A stretch of DNA of 64,000 nt from Flavobacterium sp. GTDB lineage: Bacteria > Bacteroidota > Bacteroidia > Flavobacteriales > Flavobacteriaceae. The translations under genes and the position numbers were made by a program. This document shows, piece by piece, positions 42,939 through 52,266 of this stretch; the stretch's first letter is position 1, and every line of letters starts with the position of its first letter. The stretch covers positions 1 through 64,000 of the forward strand of contig JALRGT010000013.1 in assembly GCA_023259675.1 (NCBI GenBank), given 5' to 3'. The notes beneath the pieces were generated by a model. That model made no database searches. It saw only the letters and a program-made list of their open reading frames with translations, and was not told the DNA's origin.

Positions 42939-45353
42939 ATGAAACTAAATTTTCAAATAAAACTATTTCTTACTAGTATTTCTGTTCTTTTCTTTGGAAA
43001 AATAACGGCACAATCCAATCATATTCTTTGGTACAACCAACCGGCCACTTATTTTGAAGAAAGTTTGGTTTTAGGGAATGGGAAACTTGGCGCTACTGTT
43101 TTTGGAGGTGTTCATTCAGATAAAATCTATTTGAATGATGCGACACTTTGGTCGGGAGAACCCGTAAATCCGAATATGAATCCTGAGGCTTACAAGAACT
43201 TACCGGCCATTCGAGAAGCCTTAAAAAAGGAAGATTATAAACTGGCAGATCAATTAAACAAAAAATTACAAGGAAGTTATTCCCAATCTTTTGCTCCTTT
43301 GGGGACAATGAATATTGTTCATTCCGGTAAAGATAAAATGGCTAAATATTCTAATTATTACAGAGAATTGGATATTGCAAATGCCATTTCTAAAGTCAAT
43401 TATACCATTGATGGAGTAAAATATACCAGAGAATATTTTGTTTCGGCACCAGATCAAATTATGATTATCAAATTGACTTCCAGTAAAAAAGGCAGTTTAA
43501 ATTTTGATGTAAACTTTGAGAGTTTGATGAAATACAATACTACAACTAGTGGTAATGTTATGAAAATAAATGGTTATGCTCCTGTTCATGCTGCACCAAG
43601 TTATGTAAATGAAGAGAATCCAATTGTGTTTGATGAAAATAAAGGAACTCGCTTTACAAGTTTAATTCAAATTAAAAATACGGACGGTATTCTAACTAAA
43701 ACAGGTAATGAAGTAGGATTGAAAAATGGTACAGAAGCTCTGATTTATGTCGCTATAGCAACAAGTTTTAATGGATACGATAAAAATCCTGCTACCGAAG
43801 GATTAAATGCTAGGGAAATTGCAACTGAAAATTTAACTAAAGCATTATCCAAATCATATGCAGTTTTGAAAAAATCTCATATTGCAGATTATCAAAAATT
43901 TTATAATCGGGTGAGTTTAGATTTAGGCAAAACTACAGCGCCAAATTTGCCTACTAACGAACGTTTAATACGATATGCAGAAGGAAACGAAGATAAAAAT
44001 TTAGAAATTCTGTATTTTCAATATGGAAGATATTTACTGTTAAGCAGTTCCAGAACATTAGGTGTTCCGGCCAATTTACAAGGCATCTGGAATCCCTATA
44101 TGCGTCCACCATGGAGCAGTAATTATACCACAAATATAAATGTAGAAGAAAATTATTGGTTAGCGGAAAACACCAATCTTTCTGAATTGCATCAGCCTTT
44201 GTTGCATTTTATTAAAAACATAGCACAAACCGGGAAAATAACCGCCAAGACTTTTTATGGAGTCAATGGATGGGCGGCTGCCCAAAATTCAGATATCTGG
44301 GCGATGAGTAATCCAGTTGGTGATTTTGGTGGTGGTGACCCCAATTGGGCTTGTTGGAATATGGCAGGAGCTTGGTTGAGCACCCATATTTGGGAGCACT
44401 ATTTATTTTCTCAAGATATAAACTTTCTAAAAAAAGAGGGTTATGAGATCCTGCGTGGAGCTGCCCAATTTTGTTTAGAATGGCTGGTAGAAGATAAAAA
44501 CGGAAATTTAATAACCTCCCCTTCCACTTCACCAGAAAATAAATTCATCACTCCTGATGGCTATGTGGGCGCTACTTTGTATGGTGGCACCGCAGATTTG
44601 GCCATGATTCGTGAATGTTTTTTAAACACCATTGCAGCTTCTAAAGTCTTAAATACTGATGCTGAATTTAGAACTAAGTTGGAGATGGCGCTTTCAAAAT
44701 TATACCCTTACCAAATAGGAAAAGCAGGAAACTTACAAGAATGGTATTTTGATTGGAAAGATGAAGATCCAAAACACCGTCATCAATCACATTTGTTCGG
44801 ACTTTTTCCCGGCAGTCATATCACGCCTTTAAAAACTCCTGAGCTTGCCAATGCTTCTAAAAAGACTTTGGAAATAAAAGGAGATGAAACGACGGGTTGG
44901 TCTAAAGGATGGCGCATCAATCTTTGGGCTAGACTTTGGGATGGTAATCATGCCTATAAAATGTTTCGTGAATTACTGCATTATGTGGAACCGGACGGCA
45001 AGAAATCAGACAAACCCAGAATAGGAGGAACTTATCCAAACTTATTCGATGCGCATCCGCCATTTCAAATTGACGGAAATTTTGGTGGAGCAGCTGCCGT
45101 TGCCGAAATGTTGGTTCAATCGAGCGAAACCGAAATCAGGTTGCTTCCTGCATTACCTGATGCTTGGGAAAATGGCTCCGTAAAAGGAATTTGCGCCAGA
45201 GGCGGTTTTGAAATTTCGATGGATTGGAGTAAAAATTCGCTAAATAAAGTAGTAGTCTTTTCCAAAAATGGAGGGAAAACAACATTGATTAGCGGAGATA
45301 AAAAACAAACGATCACATTGAAAAAAGGAAAAAAACTAAAAATAGTCTGGTAA
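42939..45353 (+). CDS. Secreted GH95 alpha-L-fucosidase / alpha-L-galactosidase
   Basis: Family GH95 glycosidase, an inverting enzyme on terminal alpha-1,2-linked L-fucose or, in plant-glycan loci, L-galactose. The frame opens with a TTG at 42900, but the ATG at 42939 gives a clean signal peptide (cleavage near ITAQ), so I start there (804 residues). Family marks are LGNGKLGATVFGG near the N terminus, the barrel segment TNINVEENYW with the two catalytic Asn of NIN, the Glu in TSPENKF, HQSHLFGLFPG, and the Asp of FQIDGNFGGAAAVAEML. It follows the esterase pseudogene and ends in a strong terminator. A second promoter starts the next enzyme operon, so GH95 is at the end of the first transcript. 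Confidence 0.92.
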   Translation: MKLNFQIKLFLTSISVLFFGKITAQSNHILWYNQPATYFEESLVLGNGKLGATVFGGVHSDKIYLNDATLWSGEPVNPNMNPEAYKNLPAIREALKKEDYKLADQLNKKLQGSYSQSFAPLGTMNIVHSGKDKMAKYSNYYRELDIANAISKVNYTIDGVKYTREYFVSAPDQIMIIKLTSSKKGSLNFDVNFESLMKYNTTTSGNVMKINGYAPVHAAPSYVNEENPIVFDENKGTRFTSLIQIKNTDGILTKTGNEVGLKNGTEALIYVAIATSFNGYDKNPATEGLNAREIATENLTKALSKSYAVLKKSHIADYQKFYNRVSLDLGKTTAPNLPTNERLIRYAEGNEDKNLEILYFQYGRYLLLSSSRTLGVPANLQGIWNPYMRPPWSSNYTTNINVEENYWLAENTNLSELHQPLLHFIKNIAQTGKITAKTFYGVNGWAAAQNSDIWAMSNPVGDFGGGDPNWACWNMAGAWLSTHIWEHYLFSQDINFLKKEGYEILRGAAQFCLEWLVEDKNGNLITSPSTSPENKFITPDGYVGATLYGGTADLAMIRECFLNTIAASKVLNTDAEFRTKLEMALSKLYPYQIGKAGNLQEWYFDWKDEDPKHRHQSHLFGLFPGSHITPLKTPELANASKKTLEIKGDETTGWSKGWRINLWARLWDGNHAYKMFRELLHYVEPDGKKSDKPRIGGTYPNLFDAHPPFQIDGNFGGAAAVAEMLVQSSETEIRLLPALPDAWENGSVKGICARGGFEISMDWSKNSLNKVVVFSKNGGKTTLISGDKKQTITLKKGKKLKIVW

Positions 45354-45390
45354 GAAAGATTAAAAAACGGTTATACCATCAAAAATAATT

Positions 45391-45428
45391 AGCTAGGTTC
45401 AAATAAATTTTGAACCTAGCTTTTTTTT
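45391..45428 (+). terminator. Terminator after GH95
   Basis: A perfect 13-bp stem (45391-45403 with 45409-45421) with a five-base loop is followed by a run of T's. It divides the locus into two transcription units. Confidence 0.88.
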
Positions 45429-45436
45429 CAAGTTGA

Positions 45437-45467
45437 TTTGTTTATATGCATTTTTTAATTACTTTTA
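45437..45467 (+). promoter_or_regulatory. Promoter of the GH27-GH43-GH51-GH127 operon
   Basis: TTTG at 45437-45440, exactly 19 bases, then TACTTTTA at 45460-45467, one base off the TAnnTTTG pattern. It lies between the GH95 terminator and the GH27 start codon. Two inverted repeats sit at the expected transcription start. Confidence 0.6.
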
Positions 45468-45471
45468 CAAA

Positions 45472-45495
45472 TGTACAAAGTACACTTATTAAGTG
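45472..45495. promoter_or_regulatory. Possible operator: two overlapping inverted repeats
   Basis: TGTAC-AAA-GTACA (45472-45484) and CACTT-ATT-AAGTG (45483-45495) are both perfect 5-bp inverted repeats with three-base spacers, overlapping by two bases. They start five bases after the -7 element, an ideal position for a repressor or activator dimer. The cognate regulator is not known. Confidence 0.5.
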
Positions 45496-45551
45496 CGCTA
45501 TTTTAGCTAAAAAAAGCTTACCAATATTAACCAACCAAAAAAATTACTTCA

Positions 45552-47396
45552 ATGATTCGAACAAAATCGTGCAGGATTGTACTTTCTACTCTACTCTTTT
45601 CGGTATCAACTTTTACCATTCAAGCCCAGACTAAAAAAGATTTTCATGATTGGGCAGCTACTCCTCCTATGGGCTGGAACAGTTGGGATTGTTATGGACC
45701 TACTGTTACAGAAGCTGAAGTGAAGGCCAATGCTGATTATATGGCTAAATATTTGAAACCATATGGATGGGATTATATAGTAGTCGATATCAGATGGTAT
45801 GTTGGGAACGATAAAGCACATGGTTACAATGAAAAAGATCCTGATTATGTATTAGACGAATACGGTCGATTTATGCCAGCCATCAACCGTTTTCCTTCGG
45901 CTGCAGGAGGAAAAGGTTTCAAACCATTGGCTGATTATTTGCACAAAAAAGGATTAAAATTCGGAATTCACATCATGAGAGGAATTCCGGTAATTGCAGT
46001 CAAACAAAATTTACCTATCAAAGGAACCAATCTAACTGCCCGTGATATTTATTCAGAAAAAGACCAGTGTCTTTGGTTACATGATATGTACACCGTGCTT
46101 CCGGAAAAACCAGGTGCACAAGAATATTACAATTCTCTTTTTGAATTATATGCTTCTTGGGGACTTGATTTTATAAAAATAGACGATCTCTCCTCTCCTA
46201 TTTATTTTGAAGGAGAAATAGACATGATTCGGAAAGCCATAGACCGCACCGGACGTAAAATTGTATTGAGTACTTCTCCGGGTGAAACCCCAATTGCTCA
46301 CGCAGATCATGTACAGAAAAATGCCAATATGTGGAGAACTGTAGGTGATTTTTGGGACAGCTGGCAACAATTAAAAGAACATTTCGAAGTTTTTGAACGC
46401 TGGAACAAATGGAGAGCCTACGGCGCTTATCCAGATGGTGATATGTTGCCGCTGGGTCATATCGGTATCCGTGCAGAAAGAGGAGATCCCCGTATGTCCG
46501 CTTTTACCAAAGACGAACAAATTACATTAATGACCCTATGGAGCATTTTTAAATCTCCTTTAATGTTTGGTGGTAATCTTCCTGACAATGATCCTTTTAC
46601 ACTCTCGCTACTTACTAATAAAAATGTATTGAAAGTGCTTAACGAAAGTACCAACAACAAACCGCTTTTTACAGATAAAGACAAAGCGGCTTGGATCGCT
46701 GATGAACCAAAAACTGGAGCTAAATACTTAGCGGTTTTTAATACCGTAGATCAAAAAATGGTTACCGAAGAAAAAGCGATTTGGAATAGTGGATTGATAA
46801 CTAGATCAACACTTGGGCAAAGTGCATTAGCCGATATTGACATTTCTGGCGCCAAAAAGCTGTATTTGGTCGTAAATGACGGTGACAACAAAACCGACTG
46901 GGATCATGCAGATTGGATTGAACCCACTCTTTATAACGGAAAAGATTCTATAAAACTGAATAGTTTAAAATGGAAAAAAGCAACCTCTGGGTGGGAAAAA
47001 CCAAAAATGAATCAAAGTGTTTCCGGGAATGAACTAATTGTAAATAATGTAAAATATGATAATGGTATCGGCACACATTCCAACTCTATTATTGAATTTG
47101 ATATCCCTGAAGGCTATAATGGTTTCAAAGTTCTTGTGGGATTAGACAATGCCTGTATTTCACAAAACACGGGGGCAACCATCAAATTTTTGGTATTTAC
47201 CCAAGACCCTTCAGGAACCCCACCTCCACCAAACGCAAAAATTCCAATAAATCTTAAAAATATTGGACTTACAGATTCCTATTTGATAACTGATTTATGG
47301 TCTGGCAAAGTAATTGGTATGTTTTCTGGTGAATTTGTCCCTGAAATCAATTCACATGGCGCAGGCCTTTATAAAATTGTAAAGTCAAATAAATAA
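45552..47396 (+). CDS. Secreted GH27 alpha-galactosidase with C-terminal NPCBM-like domain
   Basis: A 614-residue exported enzyme (signal peptide ending near IQAQ, residue 26). The GH27 barrel begins with TPPMGWNSWDCYGP and shows WDYIVVDIRWY and GLKFGIHIMRGIP. The nucleophile Asp is in DFIKIDDLSSP near residue 209. The acid/base Asp is probably in GDFWDSW near 268. After a C-terminal sheet domain, residues about 480-570 match an NPCBM-type carbohydrate-binding module (VKYDNGIGTHSNSIIEFDIP). It removes terminal alpha-galactose, though related GH27 enzymes can act on beta-L-arabinopyranose. It is the first gene of an operon with GH43, GH51 and GH127, 38 bases before the GH43 gene. Confidence 0.92.
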   Translation: MIRTKSCRIVLSTLLFSVSTFTIQAQTKKDFHDWAATPPMGWNSWDCYGPTVTEAEVKANADYMAKYLKPYGWDYIVVDIRWYVGNDKAHGYNEKDPDYVLDEYGRFMPAINRFPSAAGGKGFKPLADYLHKKGLKFGIHIMRGIPVIAVKQNLPIKGTNLTARDIYSEKDQCLWLHDMYTVLPEKPGAQEYYNSLFELYASWGLDFIKIDDLSSPIYFEGEIDMIRKAIDRTGRKIVLSTSPGETPIAHADHVQKNANMWRTVGDFWDSWQQLKEHFEVFERWNKWRAYGAYPDGDMLPLGHIGIRAERGDPRMSAFTKDEQITLMTLWSIFKSPLMFGGNLPDNDPFTLSLLTNKNVLKVLNESTNNKPLFTDKDKAAWIADEPKTGAKYLAVFNTVDQKMVTEEKAIWNSGLITRSTLGQSALADIDISGAKKLYLVVNDGDNKTDWDHADWIEPTLYNGKDSIKLNSLKWKKATSGWEKPKMNQSVSGNELIVNNVKYDNGIGTHSNSIIEFDIPEGYNGFKVLVGLDNACISQNTGATIKFLVFTQDPSGTPPPPNAKIPINLKNIGLTDSYLITDLWSGKVIGMFSGEFVPEINSHGAGLYKIVKSNK

Positions 47397-47434
47397 AAAA
47401 GCATAAGCAATAAATCTAAAAAAAAATAACACAA

Positions 47435-49618
47435 ATGAATACATATAAATGGTTCGGTCTGTTTTTAGCCCTAAATACTCTTAGTCCAGTTACGGCTCAA
47501 CAAGTTTCCAAAAAGAAAGCTTCAAAATCTGAAATTAAAGCTTCCAACAAAAAAACAACAGCCTATCTGTTTACTTATTTTACAGGTAATTCAAAAGAGG
47601 AAGAACAGATTCGTTTTGCTATCAGTAATGACGGATATAATTTTAGAGCATTAAACGACAATAATCCAATTATTAGCTCCGAAAAAATAAGTGCAACCGG
47701 TGGAGTAAGAGATCCACATATTCTACGCGGATCAGACGGAAAAACATTTTATATGGTCGTGACCGATATGATTTCAGCAAAAGGTTGGGATTCTAATAGA
47801 GGTATGGTTTTATTAAAATCAAATGACTTAATTAACTGGTCTTCGAGTATCATTAACATCCAAAAAAGATTTCCAAACAATGATGATTTGCTTCGTGTTT
47901 GGGCGCCTCAAACGATCTACGACGTAAAAGCAAAAAAGTACATGATTTACTGGTCTATGAAAAATGGAAATAATCCGGATATCATTTATTATGCTTATAC
48001 CAATAAAGATTTCACCGATTTTGAAACCGCACCAAAACAATTATTTTTCAGTCCTACAAACGGAGCCTGCATTGACGGAGATATTATTTTTAAAGACGGA
48101 AAATACAACCTATTCTTTAAAACGGAAGGAGATGGTGCCGGAATAAAAATTGCAACTTCAGACAAACTTACAGAAGGATATGTTTTGAATGATAAATATG
48201 TGCAACAAACCAAAGATCCCGTAGAAGGTGCAGGAGTTTTCAAACTGAACAATAGTGAAGAGTATATCTTGATGTATGATCTTTATACCAAAGGAAAATA
48301 TCAGTTTACCAAAACCAAAGACCTTAAAAACTTCACGGTTGTAGACCAAGAAGTCACGATGAACTTTCATCCAAGACACGGAACTGTTCTTCCTATAACA
48401 GCTACAGAAGCTGAAAGACTGGAAAGTAAATGGGGTAATGCGTCAGATGTTATCGGTTCGGCCAATGCCAAAGAAATCAAAAAAATAAATACTACGATTG
48501 ACTCTGAAAACAAATCGGTTTACTTATCTGTAAAACCAAATACCAATTTGAATGCTTTCAATCCATCTTTTGTTACTTATCCGGGAGTTCAAATTCAACC
48601 CAATGCGCCACAAAACTTTAATAATGGACCTGTACAATATACTGTTTCAATTAAAGGACAGCCTTCAGAAACTTGGTCTGTTTATGCTGCCGAAAATCAC
48701 AATGCTGCCCTAGAGGGACTTTATGCCGATCCTGATATTATGTATTCTCAAAAAACAGGGAAATTCTATATCTATCCTACCAGTGATGGATTTGACGGTT
48801 GGTCTGGTACCTATTTCAAAACTTTTTCCTCTCCGGATTTAGTAAACTGGAAAGACGAAGGTGTAATTTTAGACCTTCATAAAGATGTGAGTTGGGCCAA
48901 TAGAAACGCTTGGGCACCTTGTATTACTGAAAAGAAAATTGGCGATACCTACAAATATTACTACTATTTCTGTGCTGCTCAAAAAATTGGTGTAGCCGTG
49001 GCTGATACTCCAACAGGTCCATTTGTGGATTCCGGAAAACCATTGATCGAAAATAAACCAAAAGGAGCCAATGGCGGACAACAAATTGACCCCGATGTAT
49101 TCACAGATCCTCAAACCGGAAAAAACTATTTGTATTGGGGGAATGGGTACATGGCATGCGCAGAACTGAATGATGATATGGTTTCCATCAAAGAAGAAAC
49201 TATAAAAATCATGACACCTGATAATACTTTCCGTGAAGGAGTGACTGTTTTTTATAGAAATGGCACATACTATTTCTTATGGTCTGAAGACGATACAAGA
49301 AGTGAAAACTACAAAGTACGCTATGGAATTTCTAAATCTCCATTAGATCCAATCGAAATTCCAGCAAACAATCTTGTAATTGCAAAAGACAAAGTAGCTG
49401 GAATATTAGGTACAGGTCATAATTCGGTAATTCAAGTTCCTGGTAAAGACGAATGGTACATTGTGTATCATCGCTTTAATTATCCAAAAGGAAATACCAT
49501 GGGCGAAGCTGCAGGGTATAATAGAGAAGTATGTATCGATAAATTGGAGTTCAATGCCGATGGAAGTATTAAACAAGCAATACCAACCCATAAAGGAATT
49601 AATCCAGTTAAATTGTAA
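47435..49618 (+). CDS. Secreted double GH43 protein
   Basis: A 727-residue exported protein with two five-bladed GH43 propellers in tandem. The N-terminal unit (about 45-330) shows the base Asp in GGVRDPHIL, a second Asp region in RVWAPQTIYD and the acid Glu in PVEGAGVF. The C-terminal unit (about 425-727) shows LYADPDIMYS, NAWAPCITE, QIDPDVFTDPQTGKNYLYWGNG, the acid Glu in REGVTVFYRNG and the metal-site His in GTGHNSV. Both units therefore look catalytically intact. GH43 enzymes act mostly on alpha-L-arabinofuranosides and beta-xylosides, and the second unit resembles arabinofuranosidase/xylosidase subgroups. It follows GH27 by 38 bases and precedes GH51 by eight bases, inside one operon aimed at arabinose-containing glycans. 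Confidence 0.9.
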   Translation: MNTYKWFGLFLALNTLSPVTAQQVSKKKASKSEIKASNKKTTAYLFTYFTGNSKEEEQIRFAISNDGYNFRALNDNNPIISSEKISATGGVRDPHILRGSDGKTFYMVVTDMISAKGWDSNRGMVLLKSNDLINWSSSIINIQKRFPNNDDLLRVWAPQTIYDVKAKKYMIYWSMKNGNNPDIIYYAYTNKDFTDFETAPKQLFFSPTNGACIDGDIIFKDGKYNLFFKTEGDGAGIKIATSDKLTEGYVLNDKYVQQTKDPVEGAGVFKLNNSEEYILMYDLYTKGKYQFTKTKDLKNFTVVDQEVTMNFHPRHGTVLPITATEAERLESKWGNASDVIGSANAKEIKKINTTIDSENKSVYLSVKPNTNLNAFNPSFVTYPGVQIQPNAPQNFNNGPVQYTVSIKGQPSETWSVYAAENHNAALEGLYADPDIMYSQKTGKFYIYPTSDGFDGWSGTYFKTFSSPDLVNWKDEGVILDLHKDVSWANRNAWAPCITEKKIGDTYKYYYYFCAAQKIGVAVADTPTGPFVDSGKPLIENKPKGANGGQQIDPDVFTDPQTGKNYLYWGNGYMACAELNDDMVSIKEETIKIMTPDNTFREGVTVFYRNGTYYFLWSEDDTRSENYKVRYGISKSPLDPIEIPANNLVIAKDKVAGILGTGHNSVIQVPGKDEWYIVYHRFNYPKGNTMGEAAGYNREVCIDKLEFNADGSIKQAIPTHKGINPVKL

Positions 49619-49626
49619 TAATTTAT

Positions 49627-52233
49627 ATGAGCCAACCATTCTTTTTTCGAAAACTAAAAAAACAACTTCTTAGCTTAATGCTTTGTGGTCTTTGTGCAAT
49701 AACATCCTATGGAAATCATCCCGATTCTGCCTATATTTTCTCCTATTCCTCAGGGAAAAGTTTTGACGGCCTCCATTTTGCTTGGAGCACCGATCAAATC
49801 AATTGGCATCCTCTAGGGCCAGAATTCAGTTATATACATTCTGATTACGGAAGTTGGGGTTCCCAAAAAAGAATGATTACTCCCATTTTAATTCCCGGTG
49901 CAGATGGTCAATGGCATTGCCTTTGGGGATTAAATGAAACAGATGGGACTTTTGCCCATGCAGCTTCTAAAGACCTCATCTATTGGGGGCGTCAATCTTA
50001 TCCGGCTGTTATGACCGATAAAAACTGTCTTGCTCCTGAAGTAACATTCAATAATGAAAAAGAGGAATACACTATTTCATGGTTAAGTAAAGATGCAACA
50101 GAAACAACTGCCTGGTGTACCACAACCAAAGATTTCAAAAAATATACAGCAACCAAAAAAATTCCGGTAACTGCATATAAAAATTCACGCAGTACAATTG
50201 TAATAGATGGAATAACGCAAACGGGGTCCATTAATAAAGTAGACTGGAAGATTGTTGACGAATTAATAAAAACCCATCAACTAGCAACTTATAAAAACCA
50301 ACTTTGGTCAGAAACCACCAAGACAGACAAGGAACGTTTTGCCGACTTAAAACCAGTTGAAGCGAAGTTTAGTTTGGATGTATCCAAAAGCAAAAAAATC
50401 AGCAATTCATTAATCGGAATCTTTTTTGAAGATATCAATTATGCCGCCGATGGTGGATTGTATGCCGAACTCGTTCAAAACCGTGATTTTGAATACACCA
50501 TCAATGACACCAAAGGAAGAGACCTTTCGTGGACCAGTACAAAAGCTTGGAGTATAAAAGGAGAATCGGTTAATTTTACCATCGATTCTATAAATCCGAT
50601 TCATCCCAACAATAAACATTATGCAAAACTTTCGATACCTAAAATAGGAGCTTCATTAGTAAATGAAGGATTTGATGGTATTGCCATAAAATCGGGTGAA
50701 AAATATAATTTGGCTGTTTTTGCTCGTGTAACAGAAGGCAAATCCGGAAAACTATTGGTTCGTTTGGTTGACAAGAATGGAACAGTTTATGGAGAAACAA
50801 CAACTCCATCAATTGCTTCACATTGGAAAAAATACAGTGCTACTATCACGGCAAAAAACACGGTAGCAGATGCACATCTGGAGATCATTCCTCAAATGAC
50901 AGGAACAATTGATTTAGATATGATTTCACTTTTCCCTCAGAAAACATTCAAAGGACATAAAAATGGTTTGCGTGCCGACTTGGCACAAACTTTAGCCGAT
51001 TTAAAACCTAAATTCATGCGTTTCCCTGGTGGCTGTGTTTCCCACGGTGATGGTATTGCCAACATCTATAATTGGAAAAACACGATTGGCCCTCTTGAAG
51101 CACGCACACCCATGCCCAATCTTTGGGGATACCATCAAACGGTTGGTTTAGGCTATTTCGAATATTTTCAGTTTTGTGAAGATGCAGGAGCCGAACCATT
51201 GCCGGTAATCGCTGCTGGTGTACCTTGTCAAAACTCTTCAACAGGTGGAGCCGGACAACAAGGTGGCATTCCGATGTGTGATATGGATAACTATGTACAA
51301 GATATTCTGGATTTAGTTGAATATGCAAATGGTGATGCATCTACCAAATGGGGTAAAAAACGTGCTGAGGCTGGGCATCCAAAACCATTTAACCTGAAAT
51401 ATGTTGGTATTGGAAACGAAGACCTAATCACCGATATTTTTGAAGAACGTTTCACGATGATTTTCAAAGCGATGAAAGAAAAACATCCTGAAATCACAGT
51501 TATTGGAACAGTAGGGCCTAATTTTGAAGGAACTGATTATCAGGAAGGTTGGGACATTGCAACAAAATTGGGCGTTCCCATGGTCGATGAACATTATTAT
51601 CAATCTCCTGGTTGGTTCATCTATAATCAGGATTATTATGACCAATACGACCGTTCGAAACCAAAAGTATACCTTGGCGAATATGCCGCTCACCTTCCTG
51701 GCAGACCTAATAACATAGAAACAGCTTTGGCGGAAGCCTTATATTTAACTTCAGTAGAACGCAATGGAGATGTGGTAAGCATGACTTCTTATGCACCATT
51801 ACTGGCAAAAGACAAACATACACAATGGAACCCGAACCTCATCTATTTCAACAATACAGAAGTAAGACCAACGGTAGGCTATGAAGTACAAAAGCTATAT
51901 GGACAAAATTCGGGTGACCAATATATCCCGAGTGAAATCAGTCTTTCCAACAATCAAGAAAAGGTAAAAAAACGTATCGCTATTTCTGTGGTTCGTGACT
52001 CTAAAAGCAATGATGTTATTGTAAAACTGGTCAATCTCTTGCCTGTTTCGGTTAACGCATCCGTTGATCTTAAAAATAGTAATTTGGGAAATACCGAAGT
52101 TGTAAAAACTGTATTGAAAGGAGAACCTAGCGATAGAAATGCAAAACCAGTAATTGCTACTTGCTCCCTTTCAGAATTAAATAATGCTGAATTACCGGCA
52201 TACTCATTTACCGTCTATCGCATTAAACAATAA
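49627..52233 (+). CDS. GH43-like domain fused to GH51 alpha-L-arabinofuranosidase
   Basis: An 868-residue exported fusion. After the signal peptide (to about residue 29), residues about 33-200 resemble the N-terminal part of a GH43 propeller (YIFSYSSGKSFDGLHFAWSTD). They lack the xxDP base motif, so this part is probably non-catalytic. From about 245 the GH51 architecture follows: ISNSLIGIFFEDINYAADGGLYAELVQNRDFE, a carbohydrate-binding jelly roll (about 290-435), then the barrel. The acid/base is Glu598 in GIGNEDL. The nucleophile is Glu685 in VYLGEYAAHLPGRP. It removes alpha-L-arabinofuranose. The gap to the GH43 gene is eight bases and to GH127 33 bases. Confidence 0.9.
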   Translation: MSQPFFFRKLKKQLLSLMLCGLCAITSYGNHPDSAYIFSYSSGKSFDGLHFAWSTDQINWHPLGPEFSYIHSDYGSWGSQKRMITPILIPGADGQWHCLWGLNETDGTFAHAASKDLIYWGRQSYPAVMTDKNCLAPEVTFNNEKEEYTISWLSKDATETTAWCTTTKDFKKYTATKKIPVTAYKNSRSTIVIDGITQTGSINKVDWKIVDELIKTHQLATYKNQLWSETTKTDKERFADLKPVEAKFSLDVSKSKKISNSLIGIFFEDINYAADGGLYAELVQNRDFEYTINDTKGRDLSWTSTKAWSIKGESVNFTIDSINPIHPNNKHYAKLSIPKIGASLVNEGFDGIAIKSGEKYNLAVFARVTEGKSGKLLVRLVDKNGTVYGETTTPSIASHWKKYSATITAKNTVADAHLEIIPQMTGTIDLDMISLFPQKTFKGHKNGLRADLAQTLADLKPKFMRFPGGCVSHGDGIANIYNWKNTIGPLEARTPMPNLWGYHQTVGLGYFEYFQFCEDAGAEPLPVIAAGVPCQNSSTGGAGQQGGIPMCDMDNYVQDILDLVEYANGDASTKWGKKRAEAGHPKPFNLKYVGIGNEDLITDIFEERFTMIFKAMKEKHPEITVIGTVGPNFEGTDYQEGWDIATKLGVPMVDEHYYQSPGWFIYNQDYYDQYDRSKPKVYLGEYAAHLPGRPNNIETALAEALYLTSVERNGDVVSMTSYAPLLAKDKHTQWNPNLIYFNNTEVRPTVGYEVQKLYGQNSGDQYIPSEISLSNNQEKVKKRIAISVVRDSKSNDVIVKLVNLLPVSVNASVDLKNSNLGNTEVVKTVLKGEPSDRNAKPVIATCSLSELNNAELPAYSFTVYRIKQ

Positions 52234-52266
52234 TGTAATTATTCCGCTTAAATAAACACAAACAAA

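Noticed and set aside
51014..51340. 108-codon minus-strand frame opposite GH51
   Set aside because: Antisense shadow rich in His and Gln over the conserved barrel of GH51.
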